DNA of 64,000 bases from Burkholderia sp. FERM BP-3421 (GCF_028657905.1 NZ_CP117782.1:3835589-3899588); one strand, 5' to 3'. Counted from the first letter of the stretch, positions 43,958 through 52,614 are shown. Notes: generated by a model from the sequence alone, not told the origin. Program-made: numbers and translations.

Positions 43958-45256
43958 GTGTTCATTCGATCGGTTATTCAAATTCTTTGTGTCTGCTTTT
44001 TATTGTCGGTGTGTCATGCGGGAGAGCCTGTGATGAGTGAAACAAAAACCTATTGTTTCGGGCGCTATTTGGCGGATATTCCGGTTGGCGCTCAAGTTAA
44101 TGGCTACGCATCGAGATACAAGTATGAATATATAAAGTCGTCCTCGTTGTCTAAGGGCGAGTTTGATAGGTACGTCGAGCAGCGCGAAGCGGCGATCAGG
44201 TCGGGAAAGCAAAAGAATGGATACTCGCTGAGGGGAGGCGGGCGGATAAGCGAATCAATCTGGGTTTTCGAGTTGGAGCGCCAATTGCTGACTCGTCAGT
44301 CGCTGGGGTTTGAGGCCCATCGATGGGATGGGGGGCGTGCGTTCGAAATGACTCAAGCGGCCACGATGCTGGATAAATATGACGAAGTCTTGTCCACAAT
44401 GAAAACAAGGGTGCTGCCGAATCTCCACGCGCGTGATGCCGACGATATCCCTTCGCAGCCGGGGTTTTGTCTCAAGGATGGATTTATCGACGACGACGGC
44501 ACGACCGAGCAATACGAAGACTCAGGGATGAGCTTCAAGTTTCCACAATGGCCGGGCATCCTCATCACGGTGAGCGCGAGCACCACGACCAAAGCCGGCG
44601 AAAAGACCCTGCTCCAGCGTGTCGGCAGCGCCTGGTTGCCCACCAACTTCATCCTGGTCAAGACGCTGCGCCGTGGCAAGCGTACGGTGAACGGCCGTGA
44701 TGGCGAAGAGATCCTGTGGTCATTCCCGACCAACCATGGATTCCGTTCGCATCAGTTCCAATGGGAGGCGCAAGGCACGCTGCGCCAACCGCTCAATGCC
44801 GATTTGACCGTGGAATTCGAGAGCGGACTGCAAGCGAAAGGTGGAGAGTGGCAGCGCCCGAACCTGAGCGACGAAGAAGCCATCGCGATATTCGACGCGG
44901 TGGTGAAATCGATCCGTCTGCGCCCGACCAGCGATGCGAAGGTATCGCGCGCCGCACCGCCTCCGACCATGCCGTTGGGCACGCTCGTGCAAACAGGTTC
45001 GGCGTGTCCTCAAACCGGTTGGTGGACGTGTCCCGAAGCAAACGGCAACGAACTCGCCGGAGGCGGGCGGCGGTATTTTGTCGCAGGATCGCCGATGCCG
45101 GTCGCGACGATCCTGCGCGGCCGGACCCTGGCCGACCGGTTGTTCGGAAAGCCGGCCCGATACGACGTGCCGACGACGTGGCGACTCGTGGGATTCGATC
45201 CGACGAACGACACAGACGCGACGCCTGCGCGAATGCCTGACGACGACCCCGCCTGA
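43958..45256 (+). CDS. Tli4-family T6SS immunity protein, copy 2
   Basis: This intact 432-residue homologue has a GTG start one base after the stop of the broken effector. The signal peptide is MFIRSVIQILCVCFLLSVCHA. The N-terminal domain differs from copy 1 at many positions (YEYIKSSSLSKGEFDRYVEQREAAIRSG against YGYIKSSSLSRVEFDEYVGKREAVIRSG). From VLPNLHARDADDIPSQPGFC to near the C-terminus the two are almost identical. It ends in ARMPDDDPA, without the vgrG-derived tail. It is now an orphan immunity protein in this locus and could protect against kin that fire the copy-2 effector. Confidence 0.88.
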   Translation: MFIRSVIQILCVCFLLSVCHAGEPVMSETKTYCFGRYLADIPVGAQVNGYASRYKYEYIKSSSLSKGEFDRYVEQREAAIRSGKQKNGYSLRGGGRISESIWVFELERQLLTRQSLGFEAHRWDGGRAFEMTQAATMLDKYDEVLSTMKTRVLPNLHARDADDIPSQPGFCLKDGFIDDDGTTEQYEDSGMSFKFPQWPGILITVSASTTTKAGEKTLLQRVGSAWLPTNFILVKTLRRGKRTVNGRDGEEILWSFPTNHGFRSHQFQWEAQGTLRQPLNADLTVEFESGLQAKGGEWQRPNLSDEEAIAIFDAVVKSIRLRPTSDAKVSRAAPPPTMPLGTLVQTGSACPQTGWWTCPEANGNELAGGGRRYFVAGSPMPVATILRGRTLADRLFGKPARYDVPTTWRLVGFDPTNDTDATPARMPDDDPA

Positions 45257-45283
45257 ATCCAATCCACTTCCACGGAGTGCCCT

Positions 45284-45547
45284 ATGAGGAACGTCATACG
45301 CGTCGGCGACCCGACCAGCCACGGCGGTGTCGTGGAAACCGGCGACGTGGGATTCGTCGTGGACGGACGCGCCGTCGCCCGCGTCGGCGACGGCTGCACG
45401 TGTCCGATCGCCGGACATCAAGCCTGTGTCATCGTCGAGGGCGATCCGAACTTCGTGATCGACGGCCGGGCCGTGGCATTCGACGGCCACCGCACGAGCT
45501 GCGGCGCAACGCTGCGCTCCACGATGGAGCGCTTCGGCACGAAGTAA
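45284..45547 (+). CDS. PAAR-domain T6SS tip protein
   Basis: This 87-residue protein caps the VgrG spike. The whole length is one PAAR domain: IRVGDPTSHGGVVETG, VARVGDGCTCPIAGHQACVIVEGDPNFVIDGRAVAFDGHRTSCGATL, with the His and Cys residues for the zinc site at the cone point. There is no C-terminal toxin extension, so it serves the effector encoded upstream. CACGGAG precedes ATG. It closes the island; GC content returns to background after it. Confidence 0.93.
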   Translation: MRNVIRVGDPTSHGGVVETGDVGFVVDGRAVARVGDGCTCPIAGHQACVIVEGDPNFVIDGRAVAFDGHRTSCGATLRSTMERFGTK

Positions 45548-46003
45548 GGCGCGACGAGCGCGTCGAACCCGCGCGCGCAGTCGCCGCGAATCAGCGCTGA
45601 GCGCCGCATCTCGTCCGCGCAGGGCACGCAGTCTCGATCCACGCCCGCCCGTGGCGCATCAACCGCCCCCGCGGCGCGGCTTCCGCCTCCGCCATCGTGC
45701 CATGCGTCGCCACCCGCCCAAACAGCCCCCACCGCGCCCTCCTTGCGCGCAAACAACCCGCCGCCAAAAACGTCCAAACCGCGACCGCAGTTCCACCCCT
45801 TGCCCACGAAGTCGCGCATTCAATTGACGTGCATCAATACGAGCGCACGACGCCCGTGAGATTTTCGGGGCGCAGAAAAATTTGAATAACAGGTTCCCTT
45901 AAGACCAACGAAGGCGATGGTGCCGGCGGCGTGCCCGCTCGCGCCAACGATTCGCGGGGGGTCGCTCGCGTGACAGCGGGAACGGGGTGCCTCGCCAGAG
46001 AAG
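45548..46003 (+). promoter_or_regulatory. oxidase operon promoter region with FNR/ANR-type box
   Basis: TTGAC-GTGC-ATCAA at 45824-45837 fits the FNR/ANR consensus TTGAY-N4-RTCAA. It lies about 165 bp before the first cytochrome gene, which heads a terminal oxidase operon, so low-oxygen activation is likely. The left 270 bp are GC-rich with no gene. A more AT-rich patch (GGGGCGCAGAAAAATTTGAATAAC) lies near 45867-45890, a suitable place for the promoter about 41 bp after the box centre. Confidence 0.65.
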
Positions 46004-46717
46004 ATGACAGTGACCTTGAGATCCACTGCAGTACTCGCCGTGCTGTGCGGCTTGCTGAGCCAGTCGGCGTCCGCCCGGGAGCCGCAGGAGCGCGCGCCCG
46101 ACACGATGGAAGCCCGCGTGCTGGCCTGCGCCGCATGCCACGGCCAGCAGGGCGAGGGGACGTCGAACGACTACTTCCCGCGCCTGTCGGGCAAGCCGGC
46201 CGGCTACCTGTACGAGCAGCTCGTCGCGTTCCGCGACGGCCGCCGCAAGTACCCGCCGATGAACTACCTGCTCGCCTACCTTCCGGACCCTTACCTGCAG
46301 CGCATCGCCGATCACTTCGCGAGCCAGCGTCCGCCGTTCCCGACGCTCGGGGCGTCCACGGTCGCGCCCGAGGTGCTGGCGCGCGGCCAGCAGCTCGTGA
46401 AGACGGGCGACCCCGCGCGCAAGCTGCCCGCGTGCGTGTCATGCCACGGCGCGGCGCTCACGGGCATGGAGCCCGGCGTACCCGGGCTGCTCGGCCTGCA
46501 CGCGGAATACCTGAGCGCACAGCTCGGCGCCTGGCGTTACGGCACGCGCACCTCGCGCGCGCCCGACTGCATGCAGCAGGTCGCTTCCGGGCTCACCGAC
46601 ACCGACGTGACCGCGATCGCCGCCTGGCTCGCGTCGCGGCCCGCGCCGGCCAACCCGTCGCCCGCGCCCGCGGGCTCGCTCACCATGCCGCTCGTGTGCG
46701 GCGGCGAGATCCGCTAA
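46004..46717 (+). CDS. dihaem cytochrome c
   Basis: This 237-residue periplasmic cytochrome has a signal peptide ending SQSASA and two CXXCH haem sites, CAACH at about 42-46 and CVSCH in the second half. Each domain is class-I like (GQQGEGTSNDYFPRLSGKPAGYLYEQLVAFRDGRRKYPPM; GAALTGMEPGVPGLLGLHAEYLSAQLGAWRYG). It is the cytochrome c4 type, an electron donor to oxidases. It is the first gene of a six-gene operon with a B-type oxidase. Its stop codon shares one base with the next start. Confidence 0.92.
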   Translation: MTVTLRSTAVLAVLCGLLSQSASAREPQERAPDTMEARVLACAACHGQQGEGTSNDYFPRLSGKPAGYLYEQLVAFRDGRRKYPPMNYLLAYLPDPYLQRIADHFASQRPPFPTLGASTVAPEVLARGQQLVKTGDPARKLPACVSCHGAALTGMEPGVPGLLGLHAEYLSAQLGAWRYGTRTSRAPDCMQQVASGLTDTDVTAIAAWLASRPAPANPSPAPAGSLTMPLVCGGEIR

Positions 46718-47997
46718 TGGAGACCTCGGTGCACACGCAACTGATCACGAAACTGCGCCGCGCGCTCGCCTTCGTCGGCATGCTGCTGACCGCCGCGGGC
46801 GCGGTGTCCGCGCAGCCGTCGAGCGATGCGTCGACCGTCCGGCGCGGCGAATACCTGGCCCGCGCGGGCGACTGCATCGCCTGCCACACGATCCCGGGCG
46901 ACAAGCTCTTCGCGGGCGGCCGCGCGATGCCGACGCCGTTCGGCACGCTGTACTCCCCGAACATCACGCCCGACGACGCGACCGGCATCGGCAAATGGAG
47001 CGCCGACGAGTTCTACACGATGATGCACACCGGCCGTTCGCGCGACGGCTCGCTGCTGTATCCGGCGATGCCGTTCGGCGCCTACACGAAGGTCACGCGC
47101 GCGGATTCCGACGCGATCTTCGCGTACCTGCGCTCGGTGCCGCCCGTGAAGTTCGCGAACCGGCCGCACGACCTGCGCTTCCCGTACAACAACCGTCAGC
47201 TGCTGATCGGCTGGCGCACGCTGTACTTCAAGGAGGGCGAGTATCGGCCGGACAGCACGAAATCGGTCGAATGGAACCGCGGCGCGTATCTCGTGCAGGG
47301 GCTCGGCCACTGCTCGATGTGCCACACCGCGATCAATGCGCTCGGCGGCAGTTCGGAGGCGAATGCATTCGAAGGCGGGTTGATCCCGATGCAGGCGTGG
47401 TACGCGCCGTCGCTCACGTCGAACCGCGAGGCGGGGCTCGGCGACTGGAGCATCGTCGAGATCTCGGCGCTGCTGCAAACCGGCGCTTCGCATCGCGGCA
47501 CGGTGTACGGCCCGATGGCGGAAGTCGTCTACGACAGCCTGCAGCATCTGTCCGACGACGACGTGCGCGCGATGGCCGTCTACCTGAAGTCGCTGGCGCC
47601 GCGCGGCGGCGATGCGGCGCCGGCGCGCAAGACGACGATGTCCGCCTCGGAGCAGACGCGCCTCTATAAGCTCGGCGGCAAGATCTACGACGCGCAGTGC
47701 GCGAGCTGCCACGGCAGGAACGGGCTCGGCAAGACGCCGGCGTTCCCGCCGCTCGCGGGCAACCAGTCGATCCAGATGACCTCCGCGGTCAACCCGATCC
47801 GCATGGTGCTGAACGGCGGCTACGCGCCCGGCACCGCGAAGAATCCCGAACCCTACGGCATGCCGCCTTTCGCCCAGTCGCTGTCGGACGACGAGGTGGC
47901 GGCCGTGACGACGTTCATCCGGACCGCCTGGGGCAATCGCGGCGCGCCGGTTTCCGCGAAGGAAGCCAATGCGCTGCGTTCCGCCCCGCTCTACTGA
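46717..47997 (+). CDS. trihaem cytochrome c, alcohol-dehydrogenase-type
   Basis: This 426-residue periplasmic protein has three CXXCH sites: CIACH near 53, CSMCH near 207 and CASCH near 330. Domain order matches the cytochrome subunit of membrane alcohol/gluconate dehydrogenases (RRGEYLARAGDCIACHTIPG, GRAMPTPFGTLYSPNITPD, WNRGAYLVQGLGHCSMCHTAINALGG). No dehydrogenase flavoprotein or PQQ subunit is here; instead it is inside an oxidase operon, so it probably passes electrons from a dehydrogenase elsewhere to this oxidase. A signal-anchor helix (LAFVGMLLTAAGAVSA) leads the protein. Confidence 0.9.
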   Translation: METSVHTQLITKLRRALAFVGMLLTAAGAVSAQPSSDASTVRRGEYLARAGDCIACHTIPGDKLFAGGRAMPTPFGTLYSPNITPDDATGIGKWSADEFYTMMHTGRSRDGSLLYPAMPFGAYTKVTRADSDAIFAYLRSVPPVKFANRPHDLRFPYNNRQLLIGWRTLYFKEGEYRPDSTKSVEWNRGAYLVQGLGHCSMCHTAINALGGSSEANAFEGGLIPMQAWYAPSLTSNREAGLGDWSIVEISALLQTGASHRGTVYGPMAEVVYDSLQHLSDDDVRAMAVYLKSLAPRGGDAAPARKTTMSASEQTRLYKLGGKIYDAQCASCHGRNGLGKTPAFPPLAGNQSIQMTSAVNPIRMVLNGGYAPGTAKNPEPYGMPPFAQSLSDDEVAAVTTFIRTAWGNRGAPVSAKEANALRSAPLY

Positions 47998-48004
47998 GGA
48001 CATC

Positions 48005-48187
48005 ATGAGCGACTCTTCCCAACGCCAGGGCGGCGACCCTGCCGCGCACGACGACGCGGTCGACGAGATCGTCCGCGCGGGCCCGCGCGGCGCGCTCGCG
48101 CTGGCCGGCACCGCGACCGCGATCGTGATCGCGCTGTGGTTCGTCTTCTATTTCTTCGTTTTCCTGCCTCGCGGCGTGATCCAGTAA
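48005..48187 (+). CDS. single-helix oxidase-associated small subunit
   Basis: This 60-residue protein has a polar N-terminus (MSDSSQRQGGDPAAHDDAVDEIVRAGPRG) and one membrane helix (ALALAGTATAIVIALWFVFYFFVFLPRGVIQ). It lies 7 bp after the trihaem cytochrome gene and 10 bp before subunit II. Size and place resemble subunit IIa of ba3 oxidases, which fills the gap left by a missing helix of subunit II. The family name is not certain. Confidence 0.7.
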   Translation: MSDSSQRQGGDPAAHDDAVDEIVRAGPRGALALAGTATAIVIALWFVFYFFVFLPRGVIQ

Positions 48188-48197
48188 TCCGGCTCCC

Positions 48198-48770
48198 ATG
48201 TCAAAACAACCTTTGCCAGACCGTCTCGACGGCGCGCAGCTCGCGGCGCGGATCGAACGCAGGTGGGCGATCCTGGCCGTCGGCCTGATGATCCTGCTCG
48301 TCGCCGTCACGGTGTTCACCGGCCTGCACTGGGCCATGATGCCGCCGTCGCGCGTCGAGACCATCGACCCGACGACCCTGCATGTCTCGGGCGAATTCAT
48401 CGAGAGCAATCTCGGCACCGCGCGCGAGCCCGACGGCTCGGTCACGGTGCGCGTGATCGGCCAGCAGTACTCGTTCACGCCGCAATGCATCCTGGTGCCG
48501 GCGAACACCCCCGTCACGTTCCGCGCGACCAGCGCCGACGTGGTGCACGGCTTCCTGATCACCGACACCAACATCAATTCGATGCTCGAACCCGGCTACG
48601 TCGCGACCTTCAGGACGACGTTCGACAAGCCGCGGGATCACCTGATGCCTTGCCACGAATACTGCGGCACCGGGCATGAGGCGATGTGGGCGCACGTGAA
48701 GGTGATCGACCGTGCGGAATTCGACAAACTCGCGTCCGGCGCGCGGAGACTGAGCTGTGTTAAAGAATAA
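48198..48770 (+). CDS. cytochrome c oxidase subunit II, B-type
   Basis: This 190-residue protein has one N-terminal membrane helix (RRWAILAVGLMILLVAVTVFTGLHWAMM) and a periplasmic cupredoxin domain. The CuA ligands are His in ADVVHGFLI and the set Cys, Glu, Cys, His, Met in PCHEYCGTGHEAMWAHV. One helix instead of two is typical of ba3-like B-family oxidases. It accepts electrons from the cytochromes c of the operon. Its 3' end overlaps the subunit I start by 14 bp. Confidence 0.93.
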   Translation: MSKQPLPDRLDGAQLAARIERRWAILAVGLMILLVAVTVFTGLHWAMMPPSRVETIDPTTLHVSGEFIESNLGTAREPDGSVTVRVIGQQYSFTPQCILVPANTPVTFRATSADVVHGFLITDTNINSMLEPGYVATFRTTFDKPRDHLMPCHEYCGTGHEAMWAHVKVIDRAEFDKLASGARRLSCVKE

Positions 48771-50382
48771 TCGACTGGTGCTCGCCCATTTCTGGTTCGC
48801 GTTCGCGCTGTTCGGCGTCGCGTTGCTGCTCGGCGCGTGGCAGATGCTCGCGCGCAGCCCGCTGCATCCCTGGCTCGGCAATCCCGAGCTGTACTACCGC
48901 TCGGTGACCGCGCACGGCTCGGTGATGGGCTACGTGTTTCCGACGATGATCGCGATGGGCTTCGGCTACGCGATCAGCGAACTCGCGCTCAAGATGCCGC
49001 TCGTCGGCCGCCGCTGGGCGTGGACGGGTTTCTGGCTGATCGCGGTCGGCTCGGTCGTGGCGATGGCGCCCGTGTCGCTCGGCCTGTCGTCGGTGCTCTA
49101 TACGTTCTACCCGCCGATGATCGGCAATCCGTTCTACTACCTCGGCGTCGTGCTGGTCGTCGTCGGCTCGTGGGTGTGGGTCGCGTTGATGTCGGCGAAC
49201 CTCTACGTGTGGAAGAGGGCCCATCCGGGCGCGCCGATTCCGCTCGCGATGTTCGCGAACGTCGCGGGCGCGTATCTGTGGGGCTGGACCTCGATCGGCG
49301 CCGCGATCGAGATCCTGTTCCAGATCCTGCCCGCCGCGGTCGGGCTCACGACCACGATCGACGCGGGGCTCGCGCGCGTGTTCTTCTCGTGGACGCTGCA
49401 CGCGATCGTCTACTTCTGGCTGATCCCCGCGTATATCGCGTACTACACGCTCGTGCCGCGCGCGATCGGCGGCAAGCTGTACAGCGACGGGATGGCGCGC
49501 ATCTCGTTCATCCTGTTCCTCGTCGGCGCGATGCCGATCGGCATCCACCATCTGTTCGCGGATCCGCAGATCGGCTCCGGGTTCAAGTTCCTGCAGTCGG
49601 TGTTCACGGCGCTCGTCGCGGTGCCGACGATCCTCACCGTGTTCACGGTGTGCGCCTCGGTCGAGATCGCCGCGCGGCTGCGCGGCGGCAAGGGCATGTT
49701 CGGCTGGCTGCGCGCGCTGCCGTGGCGCGAGCCGATGATGCTGGCGGTGGCGTTCTCGTTCGTGATGCTCGGCTTCGGCGGCGCGGGCGGGATCATCAAC
49801 ATGAGCTACCAGCTCGATTCGACGATCCACAACACGCAGTGGATCACGGGCCACTTCCACCTGATCTTCGGCGGCGCGGTCGTCATCATGTACTTCGCGA
49901 TCGCCTATGAACTGTGGCCGCACCTGACGGGCCGCGCGCTCGCCAGCGTGCGCCTCGTGCGAACGCAGCTGTGGCTGTGGTTCATCGGCATGATCGTCAC
50001 GACGTTCCCGTGGCACTACGTCGGCATCCTCGGCATGCCGCGCCGCATGGCCTATTACGACTACAGCGATCCCGCGCTCGCGCCGCAGGCGATCTGGGTG
50101 ATCCTGTCGGTCATCGGCGCGCTGATCCTCGTCGCATCGGCCGTGCTGTTCTTCGTCGTGCTGATCCGCAGCCATCGCGGCCCGAAGGTCAAGCCCGCCG
50201 AGTTCACGTTCAGCGCGGCCGTGCACGAACCGAAGACGCTGCCCGTCGCGCTCAACAGCTTCGCGCTGTGGATCGCGCTGATGATCTGTCTCACGGCCGT
50301 CAACTACGGCTATCCGATCGCGCAACTGATGTCGCTCAAGCAGCCGTCGGTGCCGGCCATCTACCTGGGGACGCCGCGATGA
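48757..50382 (+). CDS. cytochrome c oxidase subunit I, B-type (ba3-like)
   Basis: This 541-residue haem-copper oxidase core reduces O2 to water in the inner membrane. Helix II has the haem His in YYRSVTAHGSVMGYVFP. The CuB/Tyr site is SWTLHAIVYFWLIPAYIAYY, the CuB pair is GIHHLFADPQIG, and haem ligands are in TQWITGHFHLIFGG. The Tyr four residues after the helix-VI His is the cross-linked residue. Lack of the A-family D- and K-channel motifs puts it in the B family, often of high oxygen affinity. The start is GTG, overlapping subunit II. Confidence 0.94.
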   Translation: MLKNNRLVLAHFWFAFALFGVALLLGAWQMLARSPLHPWLGNPELYYRSVTAHGSVMGYVFPTMIAMGFGYAISELALKMPLVGRRWAWTGFWLIAVGSVVAMAPVSLGLSSVLYTFYPPMIGNPFYYLGVVLVVVGSWVWVALMSANLYVWKRAHPGAPIPLAMFANVAGAYLWGWTSIGAAIEILFQILPAAVGLTTTIDAGLARVFFSWTLHAIVYFWLIPAYIAYYTLVPRAIGGKLYSDGMARISFILFLVGAMPIGIHHLFADPQIGSGFKFLQSVFTALVAVPTILTVFTVCASVEIAARLRGGKGMFGWLRALPWREPMMLAVAFSFVMLGFGGAGGIINMSYQLDSTIHNTQWITGHFHLIFGGAVVIMYFAIAYELWPHLTGRALASVRLVRTQLWLWFIGMIVTTFPWHYVGILGMPRRMAYYDYSDPALAPQAIWVILSVIGALILVASAVLFFVVLIRSHRGPKVKPAEFTFSAAVHEPKTLPVALNSFALWIALMICLTAVNYGYPIAQLMSLKQPSVPAIYLGTPR

Positions 50383-51161
50383 GCACGGAACGTCTGTTTT
50401 CGCTTCGCAACCGCTGGTTCACGGTGAGCGTCGGGCTCGTGCTGCTCGCGGTGGTCAGCTCGGTGCTGATCGGCTTCGTCTGGCTGCCGTCCGCGCAGAA
50501 GGATGCGCAGTTCCAGGGCCTCTGGAATGCGATCTGCTCCGCGGCCGGCGTGCCGGGCGCGTGGCTGCCGTCGCGGCCGGAGCCCGCCGTGATCAAGACG
50601 AGCGGGGTGGTCGTCACGCCGCAGATGATGGCGGGGGCCGACAGCCTGTCGATCGGACGCGGCGCGACACTCGCGATGCGCTGCACGATGTGCCACGGTG
50701 AACGCGGCATGAGCGACGCCAATTCGCCGAACCTCGCGGGCCAGTATGCGGCCGTCGTCTACAAGCAGCTGAAGGACTTCCAGAGCGGCGCGCGCACCAA
50801 CGCGGTGATGGAGCCGATGGTCGTGAATCTGTCCGATCAGGACATGCGCGATCTCGCGGCGTACTACGCGTATCTGCCGCGCGTGGCGACGAAGCCCGCT
50901 GCAAATCCGCCGCTGATCGTCGCGAGCGGCGCGCCGATGCGCAACATCGCGCCGTGCGCGTCGTGCCACGGCGGCATGGACAACAAGGTCGGCGGGCCGT
51001 GGCTCGAAGGCGAGCCCGAGGTCTACATCGCGGCGCAGTTGCAGGCGTTCGCGTCGGGCGCGCGGCATAACGACATCAGCGAACAGATGCGCAACGTCGC
51101 GCGGCAGATGACCTTCGACGAGATCGCCGCCGCCGCGCGCTACTACGCGGGCCACCGGTAG
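50379..51161 (+). CDS. membrane-anchored dihaem cytochrome c
   Basis: This 260-residue protein has an N-terminal anchor (WFTVSVGLVLLAVVSSVLIGFVWLPS) and two CXXCH haems (MRCTMCHGERGMSD and IAPCASCHGGMDN), each in a c4-like domain (NLAGQYAAVVYKQLKDFQSGARTNAVMEPMV; LEGEPEVYIAAQLQAFASGARHNDISEQM). It overlaps the subunit I stop by ATGA and ends the operon. It is a likely direct donor to CuA of subunit II, tethered next to the oxidase. Confidence 0.92.
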   Translation: MSTERLFSLRNRWFTVSVGLVLLAVVSSVLIGFVWLPSAQKDAQFQGLWNAICSAAGVPGAWLPSRPEPAVIKTSGVVVTPQMMAGADSLSIGRGATLAMRCTMCHGERGMSDANSPNLAGQYAAVVYKQLKDFQSGARTNAVMEPMVVNLSDQDMRDLAAYYAYLPRVATKPAANPPLIVASGAPMRNIAPCASCHGGMDNKVGGPWLEGEPEVYIAAQLQAFASGARHNDISEQMRNVARQMTFDEIAAAARYYAGHR

Positions 51162-51201
51162 TCCGCGCGGCGGATGGGGCAGCCCGCGCCCGCGTCGCGC
51201 A

Positions 51202-51525
51202 TCACGCGGCGTCGGGCGCGACGTCGGCCAGCGTGAAGAAACCCGATGCGCGGCGCCCGAATGCATCGAGATAGAACGGATCGAGTTGACAGAAGGTCGT
51301 CAGGTAGGCCTGGAACCGCGGGTCGACCTGTCCGTCGGGCAGGCTCTGCTCCGCGCAGACATGCGGCGCGGTATGCCGGCCGAAGCGCAGCGCGACCCAG
51401 GCGTCCACGGCCACGTGCCGTTCGAGCACGCGCACGAGACGCGCCCGGAAATGCGGCCCGTCCAGCGCGTCGATCACGGTGCCGGTCTCGCGGTGAAAGG
51501 CGAGATCCTGCCATTCGAGCCGCAT
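51202..51525 (-). CDS. N-terminal fragment of a LuxR-type regulator
   Basis: This 107-residue product begins MRLEWQDLAFHRETGTVIDAL with a good GGAGA ribosome site. FRARLVRVLERHVAVDAWVALRFG, PRFQAYLTTFCQLDPFYLDAFGRRASGFFTLADVAPDA resembles the sensor half of Burkholderia LuxR-family regulators, whose next part would be a helix-turn-helix of about 65 residues. Here a stop follows VAPDAA and no LuxR-type HTH is seen in any frame toward the oxidase operon. It is either a truncated remnant or a small protein acting by interference. Moderate certainty on the family. Confidence 0.6.
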   Translation of the reverse strand: MRLEWQDLAFHRETGTVIDALDGPHFRARLVRVLERHVAVDAWVALRFGRHTAPHVCAEQSLPDGQVDPRFQAYLTTFCQLDPFYLDAFGRRASGFFTLADVAPDAA

Positions 51526-51646
51526 GCCTGTCTCCGATGAGGCAACCCGATTGGGCGTTACCGAAAAAAAGAATGCCGCGATAATCCGGGCATGGGGTGG
51601 CGCGGCCGGCACGCGGCCGCGGCCCGTCAGACGAAAGGATGGCGAC

Positions 51647-52471
51647 ATGCAGGTGGAACTCGCGCAACTCGCGCTGACCGACGGTGACGTCGAGCGCAAT
51701 ACCGCACTCGTGATCGACAGCATCGAGACCGCGGATGTCGCGGGCGGCACGGCGCTGATCGTGTTTCCCGAGACCACGTTGTCCGGGTTCCCGACCCGCG
51801 ACACCGTGTTCGCGATCGCGCAGCCGCTCGACGGCGCGGCGCTCGGCGCGGTCCGCGCGGCGGCCCGGCGGGTGGGCGTCGCGGTCGCGGTGGGGCTCGC
51901 GGAGCGCGACGGCGGGCACTGCTACAACACCTCGGTCCTGATCGATGCGCGCGGCGAGATCGCGCTGCGCTACCGCAAGGTGCATCTGTGGGCGACCGAC
52001 GTCGGCGTGTTCACGGCGGGCGATCGCTTCACGACCTGCCGCTGGAACGGCATGACGGTCGGCCTGCAGATCTGCTACGACATCGAGTTTCCCGAAGGCG
52101 CGCGGGCGCTGGCCTCGCTGGGTGCGGATCTGCTGATCGTCACCAACGGCAACATGGAGCCGCTGGGCCCCGTGCATCGCCGTGCGATGGCCGCGCGCGC
52201 GATGGAGAACCAGGTGTTCGCGGTGATTGTGAACCGCTGCGGCGAGGGCGACGACGATCTGGTCTTCGCCGGCGAATCGGCGCTGCTCGATCCGTTCGGC
52301 GAGTGCGTCGCGTCGGCCGGCCGGGGGCCGACGACGCTGCGCGTGCGGATCGCGCGCGAGCAGCTTGCCGCGAGCCGGCGCGATTATCGCTACCTTGCCG
52401 ACGCACGGGTGCCGCTCGGCCTCGTGCGCGGCGAGCAGGCGGACACGCTGCTGATTCCACCGACGCGCTGA
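51647..52471 (+). CDS. nitrilase-superfamily carbon-nitrogen hydrolase
   Basis: This 274-residue cytoplasmic amidase-like enzyme has a complete catalytic set: Glu42 in VFPETTLSGFPT, Lys111 in RYRKVHLWATD and Cys143 in GLQICYDIEFPEGARALASLGADLLIVTNGN. A supporting Glu lies in RAMENQVFAVIVNRCGEG. Relatives hydrolyse omega-amides, deaminated glutathione or small amides rather than nitriles. The start MQVELAQL is chosen for AAAGGATGGCG upstream; the frame is open further back. It stands alone, divergent from the LuxR-like fragment. Confidence 0.9.
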   Translation: MQVELAQLALTDGDVERNTALVIDSIETADVAGGTALIVFPETTLSGFPTRDTVFAIAQPLDGAALGAVRAAARRVGVAVAVGLAERDGGHCYNTSVLIDARGEIALRYRKVHLWATDVGVFTAGDRFTTCRWNGMTVGLQICYDIEFPEGARALASLGADLLIVTNGNMEPLGPVHRRAMAARAMENQVFAVIVNRCGEGDDDLVFAGESALLDPFGECVASAGRGPTTLRVRIAREQLAASRRDYRYLADARVPLGLVRGEQADTLLIPPTR

Positions 52472-52614
52472 GCGCGCGACACCGACGCGGCCCGCCCGAT
52501 CTCACGCCTTCACGAGACAGGACACGTCATGCGCGATACGGAGACTGGCTCGCGCATCTGAAACGGACTCCCGGCCTTGCGTCCGGGCGGCCTGCATCGC
52601 GCCGCCGGCCGCGC

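Larger units (their letters stand above)
41989..45229 (+). repeat. tandem duplication, unit 2
   Basis: This is the second copy of the vgrG-tail/tle4/tli4 block. The join to unit 1 lies at a short GCG microhomology between the tli4 3' end and vgrG codon 835. Unit 2 has a 7-bp deletion in tle4. It ends in the tli4 3' end, where the native, non-fused C-terminus (ARMPDDDPA) is kept. Confidence 0.92.

Noticed and set aside
36242..45547. Phage or IS-borne origin of the island
   Set aside because: No integrase, transposase, terminal repeats or tRNA target is visible; the duplication joint has only microhomology.
48760..50325. 521-codon minus-strand frame across the oxidase gene
   Set aside because: It consists of charged low-complexity residues (Asp, Arg, His) typical of an antisense shadow; subunit I on the plus strand has all catalytic residues.
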